This document shows, piece by piece, positions 1-9,640 of a stretch of 64,000 bases of DNA. Under the pieces are notes generated by a model, which saw nothing but the letters and a program-made list of their open reading frames with translations, was not told the DNA's origin and did no database searches. The position numbers were made by a program, and so were the translations under genes. How positions within the stretch are numbered: position 1 is the first letter of the stretch; each line of letters starts with the position of its first letter. The DNA is taken from assembly GCA_963775395.1 (NCBI GenBank), contig CAVZIX010000020.1, positions 248,001 to 312,000 on the forward strand, given 5' to 3'. The stretch comes from JAIBJN01 sp963775395. Lineage in GTDB: Bacteria > Actinomycetota > Thermoleophilia > Gaiellales > Gaiellaceae.

Positions 1-407
1 AAGAAAGCCGTGCCGACGCCGTAGAGCGCGACGATGACCAGCAGTTCCCAGAAGGTCAGCAAGCCGGTGAGGGAGAGAACCGCGAGAGCGGCGACGACGA
101 CCGCGCGACCGATATCGGAGCAGAGCATGAGCTTTCGCCGGTCGAGGCGGTCGCTCAGGACTCCGGCCGGAAGCAGAAAGGCAATCGTCGGAATGGTCAT
201 GCCGATCCCGAGCAGCGAGAGGGCGGCCGGAGCGTTCCAGAGCTCGTAGGCCTGCCAGGCCATGGCGATGAAGAAGATGCCGTCCCCGACCAGCGAGATG
301 GTCATTCCGGCCCAGAGGAGGCGGAAGTCCCGGTGGCGGAGCGGCGCGAGGAGGTTGACCCGGGAGAAGCCGCCCGGGCGGTCTAGCGACTCGTGACTAT
401 GCTGCAT
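1..407 (-). CDS. MFS transporter, DHA3-like, N-terminal part
   Basis: Rebuilt on the reverse strand from ATG at 407. The protein runs off the window edge after about 135 residues. After a short polar start it reads NLLAPLRHRDFRLLWAG, followed by hydrophobic helices and the loop motif GVLSDRLDRRKL, the MFS signature between helices 2 and 3. This points to the EntS/DHA3-type drug or siderophore exporters of the inner membrane. The ATG overlaps the stop of the GGDEF-EAL gene (397-399) by 11 bases, so it is the third gene of a tightly coupled operon. Substrate unknown. Confidence 0.75.
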   Translation of the reverse strand, partial: MQHSHESLDRPGGFSRVNLLAPLRHRDFRLLWAGMTISLVGDGIFFIAMAWQAYELWNAPAALSLLGIGMTIPTIAFLLPAGVLSDRLDRRKLMLCSDIGRAVVVAALAVLSLTGLLTFWELLVIVALYGVGTAF

Positions 408-3400
408 GCGACCGCTGCTCGCCGGTCGCTTCCTCGCTGCCCACGAGGTACTCGACCAGCGCCTCGTGATTCATCGGCTTGGCGAACAGGAAGCCCTGGC
501 CGAGCTCGCAGCCGAGCCCGCGAAGCGACGCGATCTGCTCGGGCAACTCGATCCCCTCGGCGACCACGTCGAGGCTCAGGCTGTTTCCGAGGGCGATGAT
601 CGCCGCCGCCAGACCAGATTCGTCGTGCTCGGAGGACAGGAAAGAGCGGTCCATCTTGAGGATGTCGACCGGGAAGCGGCTCAGATAGGAGAGCGACGAG
701 TAGCCGGTTCCGAAGTCGTCCATCGCCAGGAGCACGCCGAGCGACTTCAGCTCGTGCAGCCGCCGGACGGCCAGGTCCGTGTCGGCCATCATCACGGTCT
801 CGGTGATCTCGAGGACAAGGGCCGACGGCGGGAGCCCGCTCGCCTCGAGTGCGTCGCGCACGTCGTCGACGATCGACTCCGACTGGAGCTGCTTGACCGA
901 CAGGTTGACGCTCATCGTCAAGGGCGGCGTTCGAGGAAACCGTTCGTGCAGCAGGACGCCCTGGCGGCAGGCCTCCTGGAGGACCCAGCGGCCGATGGGA
1001 ACGATCTGGCCGGTCTCCTCGGCTAGCGGGATGAAGTTGAGCGGTGGGATCGTCCCGCGCGTCGGGTGCATCCAGCGGAGCAGCGCCTCGACGCCGTAGT
1101 CGTTGCGCTGATCGAGGCGAACGACCGGCTGGTAGTGGATCTCGAGCTGGTTTAGCTCGAGAGCGCGCTGCAGCTCTGTCTGGAGCTCGAGCCGCTCGAC
1201 CACGCGCTCGTGCATGGCCGGCTCGAAGACGCGATAGCTGCCTTTGCTGTCGCGCTTGGCCATGTACATCGCAACGTCGGCGTTGCGGAGGAGCTCTTCG
1301 GCGTCAGACGAGCCGAGCTCCTGCCCGGCCAGACAGATCCCGACGCTCGCGCGCGGGTAGACCCGCTTGCCGTCGACGTCGTACTGGAGCTCGAGTGCGC
1401 TCAGAACCCGCCCGGCGACGTCTGCGGCCTCCCCCGAGTCTTTGATGCCGTCTAGCAGAACGGCAAACTCGTCGCCGCCGAAGCGAGCGACCGTGTCGGC
1501 TGGCCGCACGGCGCCCAGCAAGCGTCGCGCCACTTCCTGCAGGACGGTGTCACCGGCCGCATGGCCAAGGCTGTCGTTGACGGTCTTGAAGTCGTCGAGG
1601 TCGATGAACATGACGCCGATTGCCGGACCCCCGCGAATCGAGCGCATGATCGAGTGCTGCACGCGGTCCGCGAACAGCGCCCGGTTGGCGAGGCTCGTGA
1701 CCGGGTCGTGGAAGGCCTGGTGGGCGAGCTGGTCCTCGAACGCCTTGCGTTCGCTGACGTCCCGGCTGTTCAGGACGACGCCGCGGACATGTTCGTCCTG
1801 CAGCAGGTCGGTGTGCTGGACCTCGAACTGGAGCCAGGTGCCGTCGCGATGCCGGAGCGAGCACTCGATCACGTGGGTCTCGGAGCCGCCGCCCACGTAG
1901 GCCTCGCCTACACCGGCGACGATCTGCGCCAGCCGCGGCCGGTCGGACTCGGCCAGCAGCCGCGCGAAGTCCTTTCCCTCGATCTCGTCGACCCGGTAGC
2001 CGAGCACCCGCTCGACCGACGGGCTCTGGTACGTGACGGTGCCGTGGGCGTCGAGAACGGTGATGAGGTCGCTCGAGTGAGCGACGAGCGACCGGAACCG
2101 GGCCTGGCTCTGTCGCCGGTGGAGATCCTCGGCCAGCGACGCCCCCTCGACGGCGAGCGACACCTGCGAGGCGACCGACTCGAGCGAGTCGACGAGCTCG
2201 CGGGGGATGCGGGCAGGCGAGCAGATGACCAGCAATCCACGCGTCACGTCGCGGACGGAGAGCGGTAGGAGCAAGACGGCCGTGCCGTCGCGGAGCCGGA
2301 GCTGGTCCCGAACCTCCTCGGGCAGGCTCGCGAGAGAGACCTGCCGCGGTTCCTCGGTGAAGTCGCGGAGCCACGCGTTGGCAGTCTTCGACACCGGCCA
2401 TTCGCCGTCCGCTCCGGACGAGGCGGCGACCATCGCGCCATCACCACCGATGAGGACGAGACGGACGCTCGCCGGCGTCTCGGCGAGGGCCATGACGGCC
2501 GAGATGGCAGCGGCGTTGACTTGCTCGCGGCCGGCGGCTGCGACGAGCTCAACGCCCGCCCGTCGGAGGGCGAGCTCGCGTGCGGCGGCGCGCTCCTCCT
2601 GGCGCACGAGGCCCACCATGCGGGCGACGACCAGGAGGAAGAGCAGCGCCGAGGCCACGATCAGCACGAGGACGTCGGGGTCGTCGAGCGCTTGGTAGAA
2701 GCGGACGCCGGGCGCGATCAAACAGGCGCCGGCGAGCAGCCCGAGACGAAGCGGGGTGAGACGCGCGCGAGAGTCGAGCGCAGGCTCTTCGAGCGTGCGC
2801 ATCGAGGGATGGAGCGCGGCGGCGCCCCAGAGCAGAAAGAAAGCGATCCAGCCCACGTCGTAGCTCAGCTGGTGGTTGTACGCGTCCGTCAGCAAGGCGA
2901 ACGTGTAGGCGGAATCCACGGCGAGGAGCGAGACGATGCTCCCGACCAGCAGATAGAAGGCCGGTGCCCGCTTGCCGTTATCGACCGCCAGGCGGACTGC
3001 GGCGGCGAGGAGCAGGATGTCGCCGAGCGGGTAGGCGGCCGACACCGCCTTCTCGAGCGTCGTCAAGCCGGAGAGATGAATGTTCGGAGCGACCAGGAAC
3101 ACCCAGGAGAGAAGCGCGATGCCGACGGAGATGATCAGCGAGTCGATCACGCCTGCGCGGTCGCCCTGCGGGTTTCGCCGGCGGACGAGGAGGAGCAGGC
3201 CCGCCACGAGCGGCGGATAGACGGCCAGGTAGATGGCGTCCCCGATGGACGGGAACTCCACCTCCACGCCCATGAGCTTGGGGTAGCTGTACGTGTAGAG
3301 GTCGCCGGCGAAGAAGAGGAAGTTGCCGACGATGAAGAGCAGCCAGGCCGGCCACGCTTTGGGGCGGTGCAGATAGATCCCGACCGCGATCGCTACCGAT

Positions 3401-3543
3401 GAGGACAACCCGAGCAGGTTGATGAGGGGGCCGTTCGCCTGGAGCGGGGGAAACCAGAGGTACGCCGCGGTGAGGAGGCCTCCGACCGCGAGGTAGATAA
3501 CCCAGGCACGCCCGCGCCAGTCGATCCTGGCGAGCGTGCTCAT
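397..3543 (-). CDS. Membrane-bound GAF-PAS-GGDEF-EAL protein (c-di-GMP turnover)
   Basis: A 1048-residue protein. About 325 N-terminal residues form a membrane region with many helices. A GAF-like stretch (about 330-490) and a PAS domain (about 500-620, SDLITVLDAHGTVTYQSPS) follow. The GGDEF domain has an intact ARFGGDEFAVLL near residue 686, with an inhibitory RxxD site (RPAD) five residues before it. The C-terminal EAL domain keeps EALLRW, LEITET, DDFGTGYSS, KMDRSF and AEGIE, so both cyclase and phosphodiesterase activities look possible. Its ATG overlaps the upstream PLP-enzyme stop as ATGA. The operon suggests that c-di-GMP output is linked to a small-molecule synthase and an exporter. 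Confidence 0.93.
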   Translation of the reverse strand: MSTLARIDWRGRAWVIYLAVGGLLTAAYLWFPPLQANGPLINLLGLSSSVAIAVGIYLHRPKAWPAWLLFIVGNFLFFAGDLYTYSYPKLMGVEVEFPSIGDAIYLAVYPPLVAGLLLLVRRRNPQGDRAGVIDSLIISVGIALLSWVFLVAPNIHLSGLTTLEKAVSAAYPLGDILLLAAAVRLAVDNGKRAPAFYLLVGSIVSLLAVDSAYTFALLTDAYNHQLSYDVGWIAFFLLWGAAALHPSMRTLEEPALDSRARLTPLRLGLLAGACLIAPGVRFYQALDDPDVLVLIVASALLFLLVVARMVGLVRQEERAAARELALRRAGVELVAAAGREQVNAAAISAVMALAETPASVRLVLIGGDGAMVAASSGADGEWPVSKTANAWLRDFTEEPRQVSLASLPEEVRDQLRLRDGTAVLLLPLSVRDVTRGLLVICSPARIPRELVDSLESVASQVSLAVEGASLAEDLHRRQSQARFRSLVAHSSDLITVLDAHGTVTYQSPSVERVLGYRVDEIEGKDFARLLAESDRPRLAQIVAGVGEAYVGGGSETHVIECSLRHRDGTWLQFEVQHTDLLQDEHVRGVVLNSRDVSERKAFEDQLAHQAFHDPVTSLANRALFADRVQHSIMRSIRGGPAIGVMFIDLDDFKTVNDSLGHAAGDTVLQEVARRLLGAVRPADTVARFGGDEFAVLLDGIKDSGEAADVAGRVLSALELQYDVDGKRVYPRASVGICLAGQELGSSDAEELLRNADVAMYMAKRDSKGSYRVFEPAMHERVVERLELQTELQRALELNQLEIHYQPVVRLDQRNDYGVEALLRWMHPTRGTIPPLNFIPLAEETGQIVPIGRWVLQEACRQGVLLHERFPRTPPLTMSVNLSVKQLQSESIVDDVRDALEASGLPPSALVLEITETVMMADTDLAVRRLHELKSLGVLLAMDDFGTGYSSLSYLSRFPVDILKMDRSFLSSEHDESGLAAAIIALGNSLSLDVVAEGIELPEQIASLRGLGCELGQGFLFAKPMNHEALVEYLVGSEEATGEQRSHAA

Positions 3544-4884
3544 GCTGCGTATTCCTGGGGCCGGGCCGGCCGGAGGTCGAAGGCGTTCGCGAGCTTCCCG
3601 AGCACGTCGACGAGCTGCTCGATCTCGGCCATGGAGTTCGAGGCAGTGACCTGGATCCGGAATCCCACCTCACTCTTCGGCACGAGCGGGTAGGCGGCGA
3701 GCGTCACATAGATGCCGTGGTCGAAGAGGAAGCGCCCGGCCGCGTCGATGTCCTCGTGGCGCGCCAGCGGGACCTCGACGATCGGGAAGCCCGAGCGATT
3801 CGGCGTGTGGACTCCGAGTCGATCGAGGCAGCGGAGCACCTGGTCGGTCTTGCGCCACAGGTCGGTGCGAATTGCGTCGCCGCGGGCCTCGTTGACGTCG
3901 AAGCCGGCGAGCACGGTGGCCAGGGAGGCGGTCGGCGAGGGCCCCGAGTAGAGGTAGGGCGGCGCGGCCGTCTTGAGGAGCTCCTTGAGATCGGTCGGGC
4001 AGGCGACGAAGGCCGCCAGCGACGAGTACGACTTGGAGAAGCCGGCGACGAGCACGATGCCGTCGTACGACTCGCCGCAGTAGCGGACGATGCTGTTCCC
4101 GCGAATTCCATAGGCGCTCGGCTCTTCGGCCGCCCGCTCGCCGATCACCCCGAACCCATGGGCGTCGTCGACGTAGAGGATCGCGTCGTAGCGACGGGCG
4201 ATCCGGGCGAACTCGCTCAGATCGGGGGCGTTCCCCGTCATGCTGTTCACGCCGTCCATGCACACCAGCCGCGTGCTGGAGCGGTCCTGGCGCAGAAGCT
4301 GCTCGAGGTCGTCCGGATCTTCGAACCGGAACCTCTTCACCGTCGCCCCGCGCGCGGAAGCGAATTGGCAGCCGTCGTAGATCGTCTTGTGCGCCCGGCT
4401 GTCCACGTAGATCGTCCCATCTCCCGGCAAGTACCGGGATGACGGAGAGGTGAATCAAGGTGATCGTCGGGATCACGAGCGCGTCTTCGCAGCCGAGCAG
4501 CTCGATCAGCCGCTCCTCGATCTGCGGGTACAGGACGGGGCTGCCGAGCATCCGCGACCAGCTGGGATGCGTCCCCCACTTCTCGAGGTACTCGGGAACG
4601 GCGGCGATGATCTCTCGGTCGAGGTCGAATCCGAGGTAGTTGCAGGAGGCGAAGTCGGCCAACCACTGGTCGCCGATGCGGATCATCCGGCCGTCGATCT
4701 CGTCGATGACGGCGTCCGTCATCGGGTTGGATCGCTCGAGCTCGGCCAGCTCGCTGCAGGCCGCGAGCCAGCGATCGATCCAGCGTGGCGAGGCCGAGCG
4801 GGACCGGGGGCCATCCGGACGGTAAACGCTCATTGGCCCCTGATCGACATTTGTTCCAGAACCTTTAGGAACAAGACCACTCAA
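3540..4884 (-). CDS. Alpha-oxoamine synthase family PLP enzyme (KAPA synthase/CqsA-like), one frameshift
   Basis: The N-terminal half (from 4884, alternative ATG near 4830) and the C-terminal half lie in different frames. They join near 4425-4435, where one base appears to be gained or lost in a G-rich run, and together give about 445 residues. Family features are the ASCNYLGFD stretch, the aspartate motif YVDDAHGFG that contacts PLP, and AGFSKSYSS with the Schiff-base lysine. Members decarboxylatively condense an amino acid with an acyl-CoA. Biotin (BioF), Kbl, serine palmitoyltransferase and CqsA autoinducer synthases all belong here, and no bio genes are nearby. The stop overlaps the GGDEF-EAL start (ATGA). 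The exact product is not determined. Confidence 0.8.
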
Positions 4885-4945
4885 ATGGGTGGAGGCGGAC
4901 GCTCGGGCGCCTATATCCGCTGGGCTTCTCGGCTGAAGCTAGAAA

Positions 4946-5009
4946 GCGGAGGGGGAGGGATTCGAACCCTCGATCCGCCTAACGACGGATAACGGTTTTC
5001 GAGACCGCC
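4946..5009 (-). repeat. 64-bp copy of the tRNA-Ser(CGA) 3' part, attR-like
   Basis: This stretch is identical to 9524-9587 and has the same orientation. It holds the anticodon loop, variable arm, T arm and acceptor 3' strand of the tRNA-Ser at 9525-9613. It then diverges before the D arm, so it is not a functional tRNA. A 3'-tRNA fragment in direct orientation is the usual scar of site-specific integration by a tyrosine recombinase. Confidence 0.8.
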
Positions 5010-5236
5010 TCAGACCCGCCCATGTGCAGGGCTTTGATCTCCGGTTCGCCAGAGGGTTCGCCAGCCCGCGAGCGAGCAGCCGTCGGGATGCCGACGAACT
5101 GTCGCATGCGCCGAGGGAGCCCCTCCTTGGTTCGATCCAGGGCGCTTGAGCTCCGCAGTAGCGTGCTCATCCGTTACCGGGGCGTGATCATGGGCGCGAG
5201 CAGGCACCGGCCCGTCAGGCGCGCGCATGCTCGGGC
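5010..5236. other. Non-coding stretch beside the tRNA fragment
   Basis: I see no convincing gene here. A short reverse-strand open frame runs from here into the tRNA fragment but resembles no integrase that I recognise. Confidence 0.4.
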
Positions 5237-5722
5237 CTAGAGAAGGGCCAGCGCCGCGAGAAACAGTCCGAACGCCGCCCAGGTCACCGCCATCTGGATC
5301 CAGTTGATCCTGAAGTAGCGCCGCCGCCCCGCCTCCCAGTCCGCCGGCAGCGCGTCGGGGTTCCAAGACAAGATCAGCTTGTAGGTCGGGGTCTTCCACA
5401 GCCAGGACACGAGCCAGATACCGACGAGCACGATCCCCAGGCCGATCGCGGTGAGGATGAATGAGGTGGAGCCGGGATCGTCCCAGAGGAGCACGAGCGC
5501 GACGATTGACCCGACGACGGGCACGAACGCCCACGCAAGGTTGTACACCTTGCCCAAGCCATTGTCCGCGTGTCGAAGGAACGCTTCCATGAAGCTCCGA
5601 AAGCCCCGGCCGTCCATCGCCGCCTGGAACGGGCGAATGATCGTGCACAGCGCCCCCAAGAAGCCTGCCGCGAGCCCCGAGAAAAAAACGGTAGCTGCGA
5701 GTGTCCATTCCTCGGCCGTCAT
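5237..5722 (-). CDS. Small integral membrane protein, DUF1772-like
   Basis: A 161-residue protein with about four hydrophobic helices (roughly 7-29, 65-85, 92-112 and 140-160). Between helices 3 and 4 is a polar loop, WNPDALPADWEAGRRRYF, followed by RINW. This tryptophan/arginine/asparagine pattern before the last helix resembles the DUF1772/anthrone-oxygenase-like group, but the match is from memory and weak. Its ATG overlaps the hydrolase stop (ATGA), so the two are co-transcribed. It lies inside the block bounded by the tRNA-Ser repeats. Function unknown. Confidence 0.6.
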   Translation of the reverse strand: MTAEEWTLAATVFFSGLAAGFLGALCTIIRPFQAAMDGRGFRSFMEAFLRHADNGLGKVYNLAWAFVPVVGSIVALVLLWDDPGSTSFILTAIGLGIVLVGIWLVSWLWKTPTYKLILSWNPDALPADWEAGRRRYFRINWIQMAVTWAAFGLFLAALALL

Positions 5723-6600
5723 GACGATTCTCCTTTCACTCTGTGACTGTCGACCGCGTCAGCGTGCGCCGTCGACTGGAGGCCGTGCTCCACGGCCCAC
5801 GCGAGCGCGTAGTCCGCGACGTCCTCCCAACCCGGGGCACCCGGGAAGTGCGGGCGACCGGGAAACTCAATGAACTCCGTGATCGAGCCCGAGTCGTGCG
5901 CCTCCTCATCCGAACGAACGAGCTTCCGCGGCATCACGTGGTCCTCGCCGAAACCGATGAACAACATCGGTGCGCGCCCCTCGCGGCGGACGTCGACGTT
6001 CGACGGCTCGCGACGACGGAAGCTCGCGAACGCGTGCTCATGCAAGACGCGCTCGGGGGCGGGCACGGCGTAGCGCGCGTGGAGCGCGTTCGACTCTTCG
6101 CGGCTCAGGGTGTTGGCGAACGCGTAGTGGAACTCGTCCCGTGTGAGCGACACCGGTTCGCCCTCCCTGAACGGGCTGAGGGCAGGCGACGCGACCTTGA
6201 TGGCCGTGAGCGGGATGGCGCGCGCCCCCTCGACCGTGGCCGCGGCCACTCCGACGCCGGAGGCGCCCAGGCCTTGGTCGAGCAGGATCTGCGTGAACGT
6301 CCCACCCAGCGAATGGCCGATGACGATAGGCGGGCGCTCGAGCTCGATCACCACCGACTCGTAGTGGTCGACGATCTGCTCGACGGTGAGCGAGGCGAAG
6401 GGGGAGGGATCCGCGTTCAAGGCCTCCACCTCGGACTCCATCCCGGGCCAGCTCGGCGCCAGCACCCGATGGCCGAGGCCCTCGTATCGCTTGATCCAGT
6501 GCTCCCAGCTCCGGGGGGTCAGCCAGAGTCCGTGGATCAGGACGATCGTGTCCGGAGCGGCGTCCGAAGGGCTCCCGCCGAGGTTGTGTCGACCGCTCAT
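5719..6600 (-). CDS. Alpha/beta hydrolase
   Basis: A single-domain alpha/beta-hydrolase fold protein. The oxyanion stretch is VLIHGLWLTPRSW, the nucleophile elbow is VIGHSLGG, a late acidic residue lies in GFGEDHVMP, and the likely catalytic histidine is in GRPHFPGAP. The frame stays open to 6678 (TTG). I prefer ATG 6600 because the fold begins soon after it and this leaves about 100 bp to the divergent LuxR gene. The substrate cannot be told from sequence. It forms a two-gene operon with the DUF1772-like membrane protein. Confidence 0.85.
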   Translation of the reverse strand: MSGRHNLGGSPSDAAPDTIVLIHGLWLTPRSWEHWIKRYEGLGHRVLAPSWPGMESEVEALNADPSPFASLTVEQIVDHYESVVIELERPPIVIGHSLGGTFTQILLDQGLGASGVGVAAATVEGARAIPLTAIKVASPALSPFREGEPVSLTRDEFHYAFANTLSREESNALHARYAVPAPERVLHEHAFASFRRREPSNVDVRREGRAPMLFIGFGEDHVMPRKLVRSDEEAHDSGSITEFIEFPGRPHFPGAPGWEDVADYALAWAVEHGLQSTAHADAVDSHRVKGESS

Positions 6601-6698
6601 GCGGAGGGACAGGTAAGCGCTCCTCGAGCGAAGTCGCATCAGTGAGATCACCAGTTGCTCGAGTGGAACCGAGCGCAAGCGCGCCGTACGCTTGTGCG

Positions 6699-9470
6699 AT
6701 GCTCCTCGGTCGCGACGCCGAGCGCGCGCGCATCGGTGCGCTCCTCGAGGCAGCGCGTGTCTCGCGGAGCGGCGCGCTCGTCGTCAGAGGAGAGCCGGGA
6801 ATCGGCAAGACCGCGCTGCTGGAGGAGGCGCGCGAGCAGGCGACCGACATGCAGCTCCTGGCGGCACGCGGCGTGGAGACCGAGACCAACCTCCCGTTCG
6901 CTGGGCTCCATCAGCTCACGCGATCGGCGCTTCACCTCATCGGACGCCTTCCGCCTCCGCAAGCTGACGGCCTTCGAGGCGCGTTGGGCCTCACGGACAC
7001 GGAACGCGGGGACCGATTCCTGGTCTCGGTCGCGTGCCTGACTCTCCTGTCTGAGCTCGCCGAAGGTGGGCCGGTGCTGTGCCTCGTCGACGACGCCCAG
7101 TGGCTCGACGCGCCGTCGTCCGATGCGCTCCTCTTCGTCGCTCGGAGGCTCGGAGCGGAAGGAATCGCGATGATCTTCGCAGCGCGCGAGACCGAAGATG
7201 TCCACTTCGAGGCCCCCGGTGTCCCCGCCGTCGAGCTGGGACCACTGGACGTCCGATCCGCGGCTGAGCTGGTCGCCCGCCATGCCGGCGGTGCGATAGC
7301 TCCTCCCGTCCAGGACCTTCTCGTCGAGCAGGCTGGCGGGAATGCGCTTGCCTTGGTCGAGCTTCCCGTCAGCCTGTCCCAGGCGCAGCTCGCAGGCGAG
7401 GAGCCTCTACCGGAGACGCTGCCCCTGACGCGAGACGTCCAGCGGCTCTTCCTCGAACGCGTGGAACGGCTGCCCGAGCCGACGCAGGTCCTCCTGCTGG
7501 TCATCGCTGCCGACGACAACGGAATGCTGTCCACGATCGTGCGCGCCGCCGAGAGCCTCGGCGTCCACGAAGACGCGCTGGCGCCCGCGGAGCAGGCCGG
7601 CGTCGTCTCCGTACGAGGGACGTCGCTGGAGCTCAGGCACCCGCTCGTCCGATCCGCCGTCTACCGGCGGGCCGCGTCGGCTGAGCGGCGTGCGGTTCAC
7701 CACGCGCTGGCCGAGGCGCTCGACGCCGAGCTCGAGCAGGATCAGCGCGCCTGGCATCTCGCGGCAGCCGCCCCTGGCCCAGATTCACAGGTCGCGGACG
7801 ACCTCGCGGCTGCGGCCGAGCGCGCCAGCCAGCGAAGTGGGCACGCGGCCGCGGCCGCCGCCTTCGAGCGAGCTGCGAAGCTGAGCGTCGACGAGGGTTC
7901 GAAAGGCATGCGGCTGGTGGCAGCGGCGACCGCTGCCTGGGACGCCGGCCAACCCAATCGCGCCCTCACCCTCCTCGAGGAGGCAAGTCCGGTCGTCGCC
8001 GAGCCGCGGACACGCGCTCAGCTCGAACACGTCCGTGGTGTAGTTCAGTTTCGCTGCGGCGGGCTGCTCGAGGCCTTCGACACCCTCGTCAGCGGAAGTG
8101 TTGTCGCGGCCCGCGTGGACCTGCGCAAGGCGCTGGAGATGCTGTTCGATGCGGCGCACGCGGCGGCGACGGCCGGCGACTACGAACGTGTGGCCGAGTC
8201 CGGACACCGCGCAGCCGCGCTGCGCCCAATCGGCGACGATGTGGACCGAGTCCTCATCGGACTGCTCATCGGCATCGGAAGCTTGCAGAAGGGCGAAAGC
8301 GCGCACGAGCTGTCTCGGGTCCTGGATGCGATCGCGCTTGGCGACGAGTTCGACGAGCCCCGGTGGCTCATATGGGCGTCCGGTGGCGCCCAGTTCGTGG
8401 GCGATAGGGCACTCGCGGCGGAGTTTCTCCGACGCGCGGTCTCGAGCGCCCGAGCATCCGGCAAACGCGAGCGACTCGCGTCGGCCCTGATGGCCTTCGT
8501 CCTGGACGGACTGATCCAGGGCCGGCACTCGGTACTCGGCGAGGCGTCGGAAGGGCTCTCGCTGACAAGGGAGGCGGGGCTCGAGAACCTGACGACACTG
8601 TTCCTCGCCACGCGTGCGTGGTTTGCCGCCGTACGCGGCCAAAGCGAGGAGTGCCGCGCATATGCCGCCGAGGCGAGCGAGCGGTCGCGAACGAGCGGCG
8701 CCGGTCTCGGAGCTGCAGTCTCGGGCTGGGCGCTCTCGTTGCTCGACCTCACGAGTGGTCAGCCGGGAGCAGCAGTCGCCCGCCTCGAGGCGATGCGCAC
8801 CGCGCCGCCAGGCTCCGGGCACCCCTACATCGCCCTGCTCTCGAGCCCGGACTTCGTGGAGGCGTGCGTCCGCGCGGGCAAGCGGGAGGGCCCGGAAGCC
8901 GCGCTCGCCGCTCTCGAGAGCTTCGCTGAGCCCGAAGGGCCTACCTGGGCGCGTGCGCTCGCCGCGCGCTGTCGTGCTCTACTTGCGTCGGGCGAGGAAG
9001 CTGAGCGCGAGTTCGAGCGCGCGCTCAGCCTGCACGAGGGAGCAGATCGACCCTTCGACCGGGCGCGGACCGCGCTGCTGCATGGAGAGTTCCTCCGACG
9101 CGAGCGACGACGGATCGACGCACGCGCACAGCTACGTGCTGCACTCGAGGTCTTCGAGCAGCTCGGCGCGGCTGCGTGGGCTCACCGAGCTCATGTCGAG
9201 CTTCGCGCCTCGGGCGAGAGCGCGCGGGAGCGCGATCCCAGCACCATCCACGAGCTCACACCGCAAGAGCTGCAGATCGCACGCTTCGTGGCCGAAGGCC
9301 TATCGAACAAGGAGGTCGCGGCGCAGCTCTTCCTCTCACCGCGCACGATCGAATACCACCTCCGACACGTGTTCACGAAGCTCGGCATCACGTCACGGAC
9401 GCAACTCGCGCGACTGCCGCTCGGTGATGCGGCGCCCGCGGCTGAACCAGCCAGCGCGTCACGCGTCTAG
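6699..9470 (+). CDS. LuxR-family ATP-binding regulator (LAL type)
   Basis: About 923 residues from ATG 6699 (MLLGRDAER); the frame is open upstream to 6642. The N-terminal STAND/AAA ATPase module has Walker A GEPGIGKTALL near residue 30 and Walker B VLCLVDDAQWLD near 130. A long helical, TPR-like middle follows. The C-terminal LuxR helix-turn-helix begins LTPQELQIARFVAEGLSNKE. It is divergent to the hydrolase/membrane-protein pair, so it may control them. It ends 54 bp from tRNA-Ser(CGA), just inside the repeat-bounded block. Confidence 0.92.
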   Translation: MLLGRDAERARIGALLEAARVSRSGALVVRGEPGIGKTALLEEAREQATDMQLLAARGVETETNLPFAGLHQLTRSALHLIGRLPPPQADGLRGALGLTDTERGDRFLVSVACLTLLSELAEGGPVLCLVDDAQWLDAPSSDALLFVARRLGAEGIAMIFAARETEDVHFEAPGVPAVELGPLDVRSAAELVARHAGGAIAPPVQDLLVEQAGGNALALVELPVSLSQAQLAGEEPLPETLPLTRDVQRLFLERVERLPEPTQVLLLVIAADDNGMLSTIVRAAESLGVHEDALAPAEQAGVVSVRGTSLELRHPLVRSAVYRRAASAERRAVHHALAEALDAELEQDQRAWHLAAAAPGPDSQVADDLAAAAERASQRSGHAAAAAAFERAAKLSVDEGSKGMRLVAAATAAWDAGQPNRALTLLEEASPVVAEPRTRAQLEHVRGVVQFRCGGLLEAFDTLVSGSVVAARVDLRKALEMLFDAAHAAATAGDYERVAESGHRAAALRPIGDDVDRVLIGLLIGIGSLQKGESAHELSRVLDAIALGDEFDEPRWLIWASGGAQFVGDRALAAEFLRRAVSSARASGKRERLASALMAFVLDGLIQGRHSVLGEASEGLSLTREAGLENLTTLFLATRAWFAAVRGQSEECRAYAAEASERSRTSGAGLGAAVSGWALSLLDLTSGQPGAAVARLEAMRTAPPGSGHPYIALLSSPDFVEACVRAGKREGPEAALAALESFAEPEGPTWARALAARCRALLASGEEAEREFERALSLHEGADRPFDRARTALLHGEFLRRERRRIDARAQLRAALEVFEQLGAAAWAHRAHVELRASGESARERDPSTIHELTPQELQIARFVAEGLSNKEVAAQLFLSPRTIEYHLRHVFTKLGITSRTQLARLPLGDAAPAAEPASASRV

Positions 9471-9523
9471 GCGACCGCCCCCACGTAGCTCGGAAGCCAC
9501 TTTTGAAGCAGCTTCCGAGAAAG

Positions 9524-9587
9524 GCGGAGGGGGAGGGATTCGAACCCTCGATCCGCCTAACGACGGATAACGGTTTTCGAGACCGCC
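9524..9587 (-). repeat. 64-bp direct repeat inside tRNA-Ser(CGA), attL-like
   Basis: The second copy of the repeat at 4946-5009, here as part of an intact tRNA. The repeat starts at about tRNA position 27, at the anticodon stem, and runs to the 3' end. The two copies are 4578 bp apart. Confidence 0.8.
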
Positions 9588-9613
9588 GCATTCGTCCGCT
9601 CTGCCACCCCTCC
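9525..9613 (-). tRNA. tRNA-Ser(CGA)
   Basis: Reverse-strand cloverleaf. The acceptor stem pairs GGAGGGG with CCCCTCC and the discriminator is G. The anticodon loop is CTCGAAA with anticodon CGA (reads TCG), there is a long class II variable arm, and the T loop is GGTTCGAATCC. CCA is not fully encoded; GCC is followed by TT. Confidence 0.93.
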
Positions 9614-9640
9614 ACGGGTTCGTGCGAGCGCTCTGCGGAG

